Source: Aptenodytes patagonicus (Eukaryota; Chordata; Aves; Sphenisciformes; Spheniscidae). From it: DNA of 64,000 nt. Below, piece after piece: positions 23,072-34,900 of this stretch. Location: contig NC_134970.1 in assembly GCF_965638725.1 (NCBI RefSeq), forward strand, positions 7,918,001 to 7,982,000, given 5' to 3'. The translations under genes and the position numbers were made by a program. Below the pieces are notes generated by a model that was not told the origin of the DNA, searched no databases, and saw only the letters and a list, made by a program, of their open reading frames with translations. How positions within the stretch are numbered: position 1 is the stretch's first letter; the number at the start of each line of letters is the position of its first letter.

Positions 23072-26000
23072 ATGGCGAGGAGAAAGGGCCCCCAGAGAAG
23101 ATGCCAAGGGGCCTCCAAAGGCTCCTTGGGGAACAAGGCTAACCAACAGCCAGCAGGGGAGGCAGCGGGGCCGAGCCGCTGCCAGACGAGTAGGTACGAA
23201 ACGGGCTGCTCCTGCCCAGGGCGTCACGTTGGGGTGGTAGCACGGACGTGGTGTAACACGGTCAGTGGGGTGCGCAGCAGCATGGGGAAGCCAACAGAGG
23301 TTTGCTGAAGAAGAGCCCCGTGGCTTGCGAAGCCCCCCTTCTGTGGGGATGGGTCTCGGCTGAAAGCCTGGCTCGCTCTCCCGGCCAAAAGCCAGTGTGC
23401 AGCAGGGCCTTTTGGGGAGGCGGTAGCCTCGTGCTGCAGGGGTCGGAGCCCAGCCCTGCTGCACGGGGAGATTTTGCTGCGCGGGGAGTCCAAGCCCCTG
23501 GGACCTGGGACTGGCCCCCTTGGGACGTTGAGGCACAGTCCTGCCTGGCTGAGGGGGGCAGCTGAGCGGGGAGAAGAGGGGTCGGGAGACCATCAGCGCC
23601 CAGGGAAGAGGTGGGGGGCTGCGGTGGGGGACAGCAGCCTGTGCCCCCTCCCCGAACGGCCACTGAGAGGTGCCTGCCGAGGGGCAGGATGGCGCCAGGG
23701 GCCAGGGAGCAGGGAGGGACAGGGTGAGAATTGGGCTGTGCTGCCGGGTGGGCTTCCCGAGGCAGGGGACCGCTGCTGCCAGCTCGCTTCCTCTTCTCCC
23801 ACTGTGGGCCTGTAAAGCAAAGGATGGGGAAAGGCGGGGGGAACCCCTGGAAGCAGCCCAGCTGTGCTGCCCTCTCTCGCTGCTGCTGGAACGGTCCATC
23901 CTCTGGCAAGGGCCTCCGCTCAGGCTACCTCTGCCCACCTCGGCTCCTGCAGCGTGGGGACAGTGGGCAACCGGCATTTGTCTTTTTCCTCCCACAGGAA
24001 CCTCTGCATGGAGGTGGAGCTGGTGGAACTGTCTTCGATGTCAACCGCCGGCTCAGCCACTCAAGGGCCTGCCAAGTGGCGTGACGAGGCCACAGAAATT
24101 GCAAGTAAGTTCAGCACTGCTGCTTGCTGTGAAGTCCTCTGGGGTGAACTTGGAGAGCTGCGCTGTGCCAGAGCTCTGGCCAAATGTCACAAGTGGCAGG
24201 AGAAGTGCAGGCTGCCCTGCTCTTTGGCCCAGGGAGGGAGAGTGTGTAGGACTCGGTGCCCGCCTCCCCACAGGGAGCTGAAACATGTGTGGCTGGGCAT
24301 CCTGGAGAAGAGACCTCAAGAGACGGGCCTAACTTTTCTCTCGTTTCTTTGCCCAGGGACAGTCTTCAGCCTTACTTGCCATCTGGCAGGTGCCCTTGTC
24401 TCTCTGTGGAGACATCTGCTGAGCACGTGCATCTTCGCCGTGTACGTACTACTTGTTTCTGCTGTGGACAGGGGGGAGAAAGGGGATGTGTGAGGGCCGG
24501 TGCAAGCAAAGGGGAGAGCAGAGGGTGTTCCCCAGCCAGCAGCAGGGGGCTCCCACTCGGGCACCAAAGCTCGGGCGCTGCTCGTGCTGTGGCCATTCTC
24601 AGGGAGAGCCAAGAGCAAAGCCCCTCGGAAGTCTCACTCCCACGCATTTGCCGGAGCCCCAGACTTTGGCTGCGGTAGGACAAACTGCCACGTAGCCAGA
24701 CGCTCGGGTGCAGAGCCAAGCCTCCGCAGGGGAAGGGTTTCCCCCGGCTCTGGCAAGGGAGAGTCTGGAGGTGCAGGTCTGGGAGGGCTCTGGGAGGAAA
24801 GCCAGACAAGGCTCCTGCGCTTCCCAGCTGTGCGGAAAAACACCCCCAAGAGAGATCTGTGTGATGGCAAGTGAGAACAGGCCTGCTTTCTCAGCCAAAG
24901 AGAGAGCAAAGTCCACACCAGAAAGACTGCTGAAAAGCAGTCTTCATTTGCTCGACCTCTTGACTTCCCTGGATAGTTTTCATTCCCTTTTGGAAGGTGC
25001 TCCTGGAGCCCTTCCTTTGGGGAAGATCTGCTGGCAGTGTTGAATGGCGTGGACAGAAATCGTGTTCCTCCTGTGTGCTGCTCTGTCAGCTCTCTGTCAG
25101 CAGCAGGCTTCCAAAACGGTGGCTTTCTGGCCTGAAAAGGGAAATCCACCCGTGAAAGGGTTTGCCCACGACTTGGTTCGTTGACAGCCACAGGACTCCC
25201 TCTTTTTCAGGCAAAAGATGGCCCTCCAGAAGAAGAGGTTCTTGAAAGTCTTCTTCTTGTTGCTCCCAGTGGCTCTTGGTGAGTTTTCGTGAGCAAACAT
25301 CTGAGGGCGACAGCCTGGCTGTGCTGGATGCCAGCTTTCAGCTGGCCAGCTTTCCTTTTGGGCCAGTATGTGCGGAAACTCCCGTGGCCCAAGTGCTTCC
25401 CGAGTATGTCCTTGAGTGGGACTGGCTTTCGGACTAGCAGTAAGACTGGTAGTCTCCCAGCCATGCTGCTGCTCTGGCCACTGGACCAAATGGCTTGCGT
25501 AGTCTGCAAGTCTGCGAGCGAAGGGCGTAGGTATTTCCAAGCCTGAACTGGGGATTCCCAGGGGGGAGGGGCCGTGCAGGGGGACCGATGGAGAGGTACC
25601 TCTCCTAGCCCATGCAGCCTGGTCTCGGTGCTCACTGAAGCAGTGAGGGGAAATGGGGAATAGCTCTGGGGCAGCGAGCACACCTGAAGATCACGGCTGC
25701 GCAGTCCCCTCAAGCCGGGGCTGATGGCTCCCGGTCGGAGGTGCGTCCTCTCTCTGCGCCCCCACGTTCCCCACCTCCTCAGCTAACCTGCTGCCCCACC
25801 CCCAAGGCAACAGGGAGGAGACAACGCGACTGCAGGGATCGCTAGCAACCCCAGTAAAATAACTGTCTCTTGGTGATGTGAATTGCAGCTGGTGTTTACT
25901 GCGGGACCTCGCTGCCAGCGTGGACAATGCCGGCAAAGGGACTGAGAGAGGTCGGTGACTCTTGTGGGACAGGCACCTCCGGCAACGGAGCGTGGCTGAC

Positions 26001-29000
26001 AGTGGCTGGATAAATCACGGGCTCTTCTGCTTCCACGCAGGGTGACCCAAAGAAGCAGCAGCTTTTGCCGTCTCTTCCTAGGGAACCCTCTCCTGGGAAG
26101 CCCCGGCGGCTCTGGTAGCGGATGCTCTAACGGAGCGTTTTTCCCTTTCAGGAGCTGACAAGGGTGTCTGCAGCAGACCTCAGGACCCTGCGGTAAGAGA
26201 TGTTTCCTGAGCTGGAATTGGTTCGGTGCAGAAGCCTCAGCCGACCTCGTGCTACCTGCACTCGTTTTCCTAACAGCCAGGGCTCCCGTACTTCCCTCCT
26301 GCCTTTGCCTTTTGCTCAACCTGGTGCGGAAGGGAAGCACTCGCAAAGCAGGGAAAGCACATGTGTCTCTCCTCCTTGCTGAGCTCAGGTGCTCCCCAGA
26401 GGGGATGGGCCGCTCTCTGACAAGATCTGCTTTCCTGTTCCTGCAGGCACTCGAGCGCTTTGTTGGCGGAGCAAACCCAAAAGATGCAGCTTCTGCTGGA
26501 GGAGGTGGCTCAACTGAGGGCGGAGCTCAGCAGTGTGAAGGTGATCCTGCATTTTGGGGAAGGAGGCTTGGCTGGGCAGAACCCCCGAGAAAGCACTCCT
26601 TGGGGTTGTTGGTGGGGCCGGACTGCTGACCGCCGCAACCCAGCCTTTGCCCCAGGGGCTTGCTGGCTCAGCTTCTGCGCTGCACAGGCCCTCCTCCAGC
26701 CCCAGTTTAACCGAGCTGCTTCAGGCAGCGGAGGACTCCCGACAGACTTCCCTTGGCATGCCGACACCTCTGGCTGCTCTGGCCAGGCCCCTGAGGCAGT
26801 GGTGAGACCCAGGCACGCTCACGGCGCCAGCCATCGCTGGCAGGGCCTGAGCCCATCTCCCAGCTGACCTGGAGAGCGTGGAAGGTGGGGAGGAGGGTGT
26901 GGGGACCCTCGTCAACCCACCTCGGGGACATGGTCGTGGCCGTGGACACAGATACGGTTCCTCAGTCCTCGCGGCTCACGTCAGCAGCAGAGAGTCTTGC
27001 AGCTCTGTGGACTTGAGACTGGGCTTGCCTTGCATTTCTGACACTGACCCTTTGCCTCTGCGGACGCTAGTAGCCATGCCGAACTGCCCGCTGATGTGAT
27101 CCTTTTCTGTGTTTGTTTATGGCATGCCCAGGAAGTTCAGAAAGTGAACCAGGCGGCGTCCGAGATGGCTTCGGAAGTCTACGTCCAGATGTCTGACTGG
27201 GCCCTGAAAAGCTCTGGTATGGACACAAGCAGCCCAGTCTCCTTGGCCTGCGCTTGTCTGTAGCACTCCCCAAAGGAGCCTGCGCTCCAGGCGCTGCTCT
27301 CCAAAGTGGGGGAGCTTAAACGCTTCATGGGGTCCAAGAGCAAGGCTGTGGCAGTGGCGCTCTCAGACTCCCAGTCCTGCCCTCGGCCTTCGCAGGGCTG
27401 CCTCTGGCACTGCCCCCGCACGTGTTCCTGTGCTGATGGAGGGGCTCTCTTCCTCTCCACTGCATTTGAAAAGGGAATGGCTGGGCCGTCCTTTGCTGCC
27501 CATGCAGCAAGCCCTCAGCTTCGGTCTGCTGTCATTCACGTGGGTGCCTGCTGTCTCCGAGAACCCTCAGACCTTCTCCTCGTGGCACTGTGAGAGAAGC
27601 AGCCACCAGGCACGTGGCTGCCATCATTCCCCTGAACAGCTGGGCACCCCCACCAGCGTGGTGATGAGGACAGGACTGACAGACGTGGAGCTGGCCCGCA
27701 ACATCAGAAATAGTGTCTGAGCACCAAGTCCTCCTAGTCTGTGGCCTCTTGCAGTCACGTGCTCTCCCTTCCTTACAGGTGCCACCATCGACGTGCAGAG
27801 AACTTCCGAGACCTACAGCTGCAAAGAGAATTGGGGCTGCAGGGTTTTATGGTTCTTTCGCACTGCCAACCCTCCTGATACTATTTTGCAGGTATCGTAG
27901 CAGAAATCATCGGTGCCGGTTTCCTTCCTTCCTTCCTGTGAAGTTAGGGGCCGACCTCAGGGGCTCTCCCCTCAGTCCAGTGGTACTGCTCAAGCCCACA
28001 GTGTTGATCAGGTTCCTGAAACCAAAGCTCTAACACAGGGCTGGGCTTGCTAGAAATCAGTGGTTCCCCTCAGGAGGGGAACGGAGCTGAGCTGAGCCGA
28101 GCCGCTGCATCTTGCCCACAGTCCTCTGCCACAGCTGGGTGAAAGACTTTCTCCCTGGTGACCCCGTTTCTGCGCTCATCCCTAACAGCACCTTTTTGGG
28201 GGTGGGAGGCGGGAGCCGGGGGTGTGCCCTGCAGAGCCACTGGGCAGAGACGTGTTTCTGCTAGGCCCCTGACTAGGATGGTTTCATAACCGCTATTCTC
28301 CTCTGCTCCGTAATACTGAGAGCCCCCTTTGTCAGGCAGGGAAGAAGGCCTCCTGCTTCTGTCCATTTCCTCACAGGCGCCTCATTTTCGAGGCACCACA
28401 GACACACCGGCGCCTACGCTTCAAGCTGCATGGGCAGTTGTGTTGGCCCCAACACTCCCTCACACTTCATTGCTCTCGCGTTCTGGTTGCAGCCGGATGT
28501 TTCCCCAGGAAACTGCTGGCCTTTACAAGGGCATCAGGGCCAGGTGGTCATCAGGTTGCCAGCACAAGTCCATCTCACTGCCGTCACTGTGCAGCACATT
28601 GCCAAAGAAGTCTCTCCATCTGGGACCGTCATCAGCGCCCCCAGAGACGTCGCTGTCTTTGTAAGTCTCTGCTGGGCGCTTCTGGCGGGGATCTGGCCCG
28701 GGGGGAAAGCCGTGACAGGGTCTTGCTCGCTTTTGTGCATCCTCTGAGGTTTGTGCCCTGCTCTCTCCTGAGCACTGCGGTGCGCTAGCAGGGTACTTGA
28801 AGGGCTCTAGAGGTTTCATCCCTCTTAAGGCTTGTTCTGGCCAAGCACCTCAGGGTTCTTGACCAAAACTCAAGGCGGAGACTCAGCTCCACCGTAACCA
28901 GTGCTAGACTGCTGCTAGAGCCCCAGGAGAGGGTGGGTAGATAACAGGGCTGATGCAGCGCGTACGTTGCCTCTTTGTCGGGACGAGTCTGAGCTGCTCT

Positions 29001-30075
29001 CCTTGTGCTTTGCCCCTGAGGGAGTAGACGCGGACGGAGAAGAGGAGACTCTCCTTGGGACATTCACGTACAACGTGGCGAAAGAGCTCATTCAGACCTT
29101 CCCTCTGAAGGTACGGTCCACGCGCGGGGGCAAGATGCCAGGGAGCCAAAGAGGTTTGCCTGCAAGTCCATGGCAGGAAGAGCGTGAATGCTTTCTCCCT
29201 GGGCAGAGGGGCCCAGACCACCGCCGAGAGAGACCTGGCGGGCTTGGGAGGGCTGAGTAGCACACGGTGGTGGTAGCAAAAGGATAGCGAGGGCAGGGTC
29301 AGGCCCGTGGGAGCACAAGTCCCGAGAGATTCCCCGGCTGGACCCACTGCCTTCAGCAGAGCCAGCTGCACACACAGCCACTCCACCCGAGCAACGTCTT
29401 TGTGCCGTGGAGAAACAGGGACGCCTGGCGGCGAAAGCCATTGGGCAGCACCGTCGCTCCATCCTGTGGCCTGCTGGCAGGCTGGCCAGCGTCCTCTCCT
29501 CCCAACATCGCATGCCCCTTCTCTCCTGGTGCTCTCACGCCTGCCAGGAGGAAAGCAGGCAGAGCAGACAGCGGGAGCTCGGTGGGGTTGCACACCAGCT
29601 GCCCCACGCATAGGAGCACCTCCCCGGCCTCTCTGTCAGCACAGAGCAAGCAACAGAGGGAAGGGGCAGAGGGCAGGGAGACTGAGCCCCAGCCGGGCCG
29701 GCATGCAGAGGATGCCAGGTGCCTTCCCCCTTCCCGTGTCCCCAGCCTCCCCAGCAGACCCGCTACCAGCAGCGAGCCTCAGATTTCCACAGCCGCTCCC
29801 ACCCACTTTCAGGAGCTTGTTCCTCAGCAGGAGCAGGACTGGCAGGGGGAGAAACATTGATTGCATTGTCGCTCATAACACCCCCCGTTTCCTTTTCCCT
29901 CTTTCCTTCACAGAACGCGCCGCTTCCCAGAGCCTTTTCATACGTCAAACTTCTTGTGAAGAGCAACTGGGGAAACCCAGCGTACACCTGCATTTATCGA
30001 GTGCAGGTTCATGGGAAGATGGCAAACCAGAAAGCCTGGACTGAAACCAGAGGAAAAGAAGAGGGACAAACATAA
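23072..30075 (+). CDS. SUN domain-containing protein (SUN3/SUN5/SPAG4-like), complete, 12 exons, 398 aa
   Basis: SUN proteins span the inner nuclear membrane and bind KASH proteins in the perinuclear space. Exons: 23072-23193, 23998-24104, 24357-24441, 25211-25278, 25889-25950, 26152-26192, 26447-26540, 27132-27216, 27779-27891, 28493-28660, 29021-29110, 29914-30075. Total 1197 nt, all phases agree, one stop at the end. Layout: basic nucleoplasmic N-terminus (MARRKGPQRR); hydrophobic segments at about residues 82-104 and 113-125; coiled coil in exons 6-8 (LLLEEVAQLRAELSSVK); SUN domain from about 222 to the end, with GATI, ILQPDVSPGNCWP, VTVQHIAKEVSPSG, SAPRDVAVF, LLGTFTY and NWGNPAYTCIYRVQVHG. 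Length is close to SUN3 and SUN5. The ATG was chosen because it opens the in-phase first exon; an internal ATG in exon 2 is the alternative. The 29021 acceptor (CCCCTGAG) is the weakest junction. RTSETY has Thr where SUN1/SUN2 have the cysteine that bonds KASH. Confidence 0.92.
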
Positions 30076-30079
30076 TAAA
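30074..30079 (+). terminator. Polyadenylation signal of the SUN gene
   Basis: AATAAA overlaps the TAA stop by two bases, an unusually compact 3' end. If used, the 3' UTR would be only about 20-30 nt. Confidence 0.6.
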
Positions 30080-30967
30080 GAAGAAAAAGCGTGTGTGTGG
30101 GGAAAGATGTGGCAATTCGGATCGGTGTAGAGGATTGGTCTCCAAAGTGGGGTGCGCAAGAAGATCCATTGAGGGGAGGCCGGGCGCATGTGGAAAATGT
30201 TAGAACTTCTACTTAATTTTTTCTTAAAAATGAGGGAGATAGTAAGCGTTCCTAAGATTTAATCTAGAGAGGAGAGGCCCAGCCTGGCACCGCTCCTTCT
30301 CCCGCCGCCCCGGGAGGCTCCGCAAGTGGCACCAGCCTAGGGCACGCAGAAGGGCCCGGCTTCAGTTTACAACAGGGAGACTGCCACCCGCCGCCACAGC
30401 AGGCGCCGCAGGAGCTTTCCCAGGAGCCCGCCCACCTTCTTCCTGGCTTCTCAGCCAATGGCGCCCGCCAGGCGGTGACAGGCAGGGCCTCCCGCCAGCC
30501 ACTGCAGCGCCCTTCTCTGGCCCCGCCCCACTGCTACCCCGCTGCCACGGCAACTGGGCAGCCTGCAGGCGCGGGTTGCGGGGCGAGCAACAAGCCTTGG
30601 GACAACTCTTTGGGGCTCCCAGGGCCGGGGGTGGGGAGCTCCTCCCTTACTTTCCCGATAGTGGGGCCGGAGGAGCAGATGGAACAATTTGGCCTGGCAC
30701 CTTCCCAGCACCCAGGCTGTCGGTTTGTCGGTTAACCCGTAGTTTCTGTAAAACGGGTGTGGGGAGCCTGTCTGACTGGCCTGTCGGAAACCCCATGCCT
30801 CACCCCAGGAATGTCCCCGTCCTAGATCTTGCTACTCTCTGTTGGGAGGTCCTTTTGTGTCACATTGATTAGTGTCGACGGGGAATTTTCACCCCTTGTT
30901 ATTCTGACCTCCCTTTGGCATTTGGACGACCCTGACCCGTCTTTCCTTTTGACGGACCAGCGTCTCT
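30080..30967. promoter_or_regulatory. Intergenic segment with a promoter-like GC-rich patch
   Basis: Between about 30290 and 30640 the DNA is GC- and CpG-rich, with an inverted-CCAAT-type GCCAATGG at about 30456 and a GC box CCCCGCCCC at about 30522. No open frame nearby looks coding. It may be a promoter, or part of a repeat that continues into the unit at 30968. Confidence 0.3.
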
Positions 30968-31160
30968 GGGGTTCCCAGGAAGGCTGACCAGTTCTGCAGC
31001 CCTTGGGGTGTTCCTCCACCATCTAACACTAAGGCTAGGCTCTTTGGTCCCCCGGGTGCTGCATGTTGCAACACTGTGGTTTTCCCTCCCGCTGTTGCTG
31101 TCATGGACCTCATAACCGGGGTATAGCATCTTCTCCATTAAGGACATCCCGGGCAGCCAG
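30968..31160. repeat. Unidentified repeat, copy 2 of 2, cut by the provirus
   Basis: Near-identical partner of 21273-21478. Its right end (CCCGGGCAGCCAG) is followed two bases later by the LTR of the - strand provirus. The other side of the provirus does not continue this repeat. Confidence 0.8.
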
Positions 31161-31162
31161 AC

Positions 31163-31730
31163 TGTCGCGGAGGCTCATGTCATCCAATTAGGCGGGTGAT
31201 AGATTGAAAAATAAACTTTATTTTAACCAAAATTGTTTAGCAGAAAACTAACTAGAAATGAGGCGTCAACACTCCGACAACATCAGTAAACCACAGGTTC
31301 AGGATGGCGTAGGAGGGATTAATACTGCACAGCCGGCTTTAGAAATGCGGATCCAAAATGTGCACAATCACTCAGCTATAAGATGAGGGCTCTCAACCTC
31401 GAGGAGTTTCCTTGGGTGGCGTCCCGACCCAAGGGGAGAGTCCCTGACTGCAGACCCGCTGCTCCGAGGAGGACCGGCTCAACTTGCCCTCCGGCGGGGC
31501 TCCATTTATACCCTAGTCGAATCTGATCTGTGGTCAATTCGAATTGGCTGAGGGCCTTAACTTGCTTTCTCCTCGCCCGAGGTGTATACATGACGGTAAT
31601 TACTGGCCCAAGGTGTGTACGTGATGGTCAGCACTCACCACCTTAAAGGCGCGAACGTAAGGGCGTGAAAAGTAAGGACGCAGTGGTCTTAATGCCCCCA
31701 GTCTTTGTCAGGGCGGGTGCACCTGCCACA
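31163..31730 (-). repeat. 3' LTR (viral sense) of the - strand provirus, 568 bp
   Basis: In viral sense it starts TGTGGCAGGTGCACC, has TATAAATGG near the middle and AATAAA at complement 31217-31222, and ends CCTCCGCGACA. It keeps the ~90 bp that the partner LTR has lost. Confidence 0.93.
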
Positions 31731-31869
31731 CAATCCAACCCGTGACCACAGTCACGTTTCGACTGGTTTCCCTGGAGTGGTGGTACAGTCACCTCTTGCC
31801 TCCAAAGTTAAAAGGGAGCGCAGTCTTGGTGAGTTCAGTGCTCACTGTGAATCATCATTTCTCAGTTGT

Positions 31870-33759
31870 TTAAGGTCGTACTGGAACATCAATTATACGA
31901 ATAGATTTTGAGGGAGTATACTCCATGGCTAATACAGTTTTCGTTATTGCGCACTTAACACCTTTTATAACAATACAAATCACAACAATCACAACTACAA
32001 GCATTATCAGAGATTGGAGAGGACTGGCTAGCCATCCTGACAAAGAAAACCCAAACATACCAAAAACTTTCCCCAACCAATTAGTCCCTAGTGCAGCAAC
32101 ACTTGCCTCTGAGTCCTTTGCTACTTTTTTTCATTTTGTTGATCTGGTCTTGAAAGGGTACCGACATGTTCAGGATGTGGACATAGCACTCATTTTCCGA
32201 TAGGCTCAGGATTCCACAGACACCTTTCTTCTTTAACAGCATCAGATCTAATACGGCTCGGTTTTGAATAGGCGTTCTACTGGTATGTTGTGGTTGATTA
32301 TCTAATAGCCCCAAACTATCAGACGTGGCGTTGGCCAAGGCTGACAGCTGCAGGCCCAGTTCCAGAATAGCCTGCCGGTTCCGTACCGGAGCAATTCCCA
32401 TCCCAAAACCTGATTCCAGCCACCATCCTGTTTGTGTTGAGGCTTCCCGCCATTCCCCCCGCAAGCCCCTTGGGCTGTCATCCCACCACTTACGTGGCAT
32501 GGATCCTTCCCAATAAATGGGACACAGAGAGAACACGGCTAATGTGCAGGCTAGTCCTGGGATGGTTGCGTAGAATCGGGAATATGTGTGGCCGTCAGAA
32601 CATGCCCACGCTAAGTTAGGAGGTGCAGGGACAAAGGATGTTTGGCATGAACCTGGCACGGTAGTAAGGGGACGACAGTAATCTTTCTTACTACAGTCTA
32701 GGGCAGAGGGCCACAAGTAACTGGTAGTGCTACATAGGCAGCCCTGTATTAAAGCTTCCTGAGCAGGAGGATATAGCCGTAACGGTGGCATTTCATCTAT
32801 GTCTTTGCACCTGATCTCTGCCTGACAGTTCCAGAGCGGAGATTTCCCTACCAGGAATACCTTTTCCCGGTACCAGCTGGGCGCATAAGTGTGTCTAGCC
32901 CACGTGCAGTTGAGGGGGCAGTCCCATGAATTTCGATTACACACGCTGGGACATTCGTTATTATCCTTTTCAGGGTGTTTGATGCACCATGAGGCATTCA
33001 GTGGTTTTGTATATTGTAGGGAGAGGTCATCGGTGCTCCAGCAGACACTATATTTGGTAGCTCCCCATGGAATTTCGGGGCATAGTGTAGTGCCATTCCA
33101 GCTCCAGCCCGTGGCCTCATGGGTAGGTTGAAGAACATAATCACATCTGGCATTCCATACCAAACTAGCATTTACTGTGCCCGGCTACCAACTGTAGACA
33201 ATATAAGTACAGCCTCTTCCCTCGATCTCCCTAAAGCTCCTACTATAATTATTATTAATTATATATTATTGCTCCCACGTGAGCTCGAGGGCTAGCGATA
33301 TGTTCATGTCCTGCACAAAAACTGGTAAAGGGTCTTCTGCTGACTTGGGTGTGGGCAGGCAAACCGTTACAGAGGTTAAATTCATCATTCGGGCAAATCC
33401 CACTATCGTTTTGCTACCATATTGCTGTCCAGGTCCTGGTTGTTTCCATTGGTCACTGTCACCATTGCCAGTACGAGCACCAAAGCAGACTGCTTTTCCA
33501 TCGTCCTGTAAGAAAACACAGAGCTGGGCCTCGGGCCTGAAACCGGGCTTCAGGGTTAGAAGTCAGGGATTATCCACCGAGCACTAATATGGTGGGGTTT
33601 TCTGCTCCCGTCCAGAGTTCCTAGGCATATAAGCCTCTGGTTTTTGCCAGGGTCATGGGTACAATGCCAATGGAGGGTAGCTTCACCATTACAGGTTGGT
33701 CCACGTCCGTCCGTGGTGGGAACTGGTCCTTTTGTATCGCCCAGTATAGGGGTCGTCAC
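31870..33759 (-). pseudogene. ERV env (surface and transmembrane subunits), interrupted
   Basis: Open pieces at 33556-33759, about 33279-33540, 32081-33163 and 31870-32076 carry the surface subunit, with many Cys, Trp and N-glycosylation sequons, then a hydrophobic Gly-rich fusion-peptide-like segment, heptads and an IQNRAVLDL-type immunosuppressive region. The last piece holds the membrane anchor (about 17 Val/Ile/Leu residues) and a short tail. The main piece ends at a stop near 32081 and the anchor is in another frame, so no complete envelope can be made. After GVC there is one downstream Cys rather than a CC pair. Confidence 0.85.
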
Positions 33760-33779
33760 CCGTTAACAGTCTCATAGTG

Positions 33780-34722
33780 CAAAATGCTCGAATTCTGGGG
33801 TTTCCATAACTTCCCCAGCGGCTGTTAACAATAAAGACCGCCCGTGGTAATCATATGTCCCAGTTGTGGCATCAGACATCGGCATGTCTTTTAATCAAAC
33901 CATTGGTTCGTTCGACTATACCGTTAGCCTGAGGATTATATGGTGTATGGAACACCCATTTGACGCCTTCCCCGCGAGCCCAGTCTTGCACCACTGTGGC
34001 CGTAAAATGTGACCCATTATCACTTTGATGATACACACGGGGGTGTGTAAAATACTAAACCACTTTCTTAACGCTTGGACCGTCCGATCTCCGGTGGCGG
34101 TGCTAACAGCTGTAGCCATGGTCAGTCCTGACACCACCTCTACTCCTACCAAGATGTATTTCTTCCCATGGGATGGCCGCAAAGGACCAATATAATCCAA
34201 TAATGTAAGGACTGCTTCACATATTCTCATGGACACTGGCCATCCCTGGGACCCACACTCGTAATAGAGGTCTGCTTTCCCCGAGTGGCCTCGCTTAATG
34301 TGCAGCCACTCAGCCAACCGTCCCCAATCTTCCTTTTTGCTATCTACTACCTTAATTTGGGCTAGGTGATCTACCTGTTGACTCCATTTTGCAGCGGTGG
34401 TCCCATTTCTTGCATGGCCTTTTACCCATCCCACCTTTAGGGGTCGTGATCCGCCTATTTCTAACAATCGCTGCCGGTCTCCAGCTCTCCAGGCTTCTGT
34501 ACGGCCTGCTTCCCACTGATTGGATTCCCATTGGCATATCCACTCTGTGGCACCCTTATAGGTTGCGTAGGAATCAGTGTAAATTTTGGCAGCACCATTC
34601 TCTGCTGCCAGCAGGAGGGCGCGCAACTCCCCTACCTGTGCGCTACCTTCCCGCTCCTCTGTAATCGCTTTCCCGGTACCAATTTCCAATGCCCCTGCTC
34701 TATATTGCCACCTGGATCCCAC
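33780..34722 (-). pseudogene. ERV pol: RNase H and integrase, interrupted
   Basis: The open piece 33916-34722 contains RNase H features (IYTDSYA with its catalytic Asp, and GWVKGHARNG near its end), then integrase with an HIKRGHSG zinc-binding start and a first catalytic Asp in LDYIGPLR. The second catalytic Asp motif and the Glu helix are present in the DNA but in another frame, so a frameshift separates the catalytic residues. Integration activity is lost. Confidence 0.85.
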
Positions 34723-34900
34723 TCAGTGGGCAGGTGCATCTGTGAACCACACTCCCTGTATACCTGAGCCTGTGGTCAGTTCGGGTGCCTCTTTGATCGC
34801 GGAAGGTTTATAGGGTTGGCCCAGCAAAACCGGATCCAGATTCACAGCTTGTTGGAGCTTAGAGGCTTTGACCGGGCCCTCTCTTAATGACAGTAACTGA

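Noticed and set aside
31376-31591. Matching - strand frames in both LTRs (31376-31591 and 38230-38430)
   Set aside because: They lie within LTR regulatory sequence and match only because the LTRs are copies.
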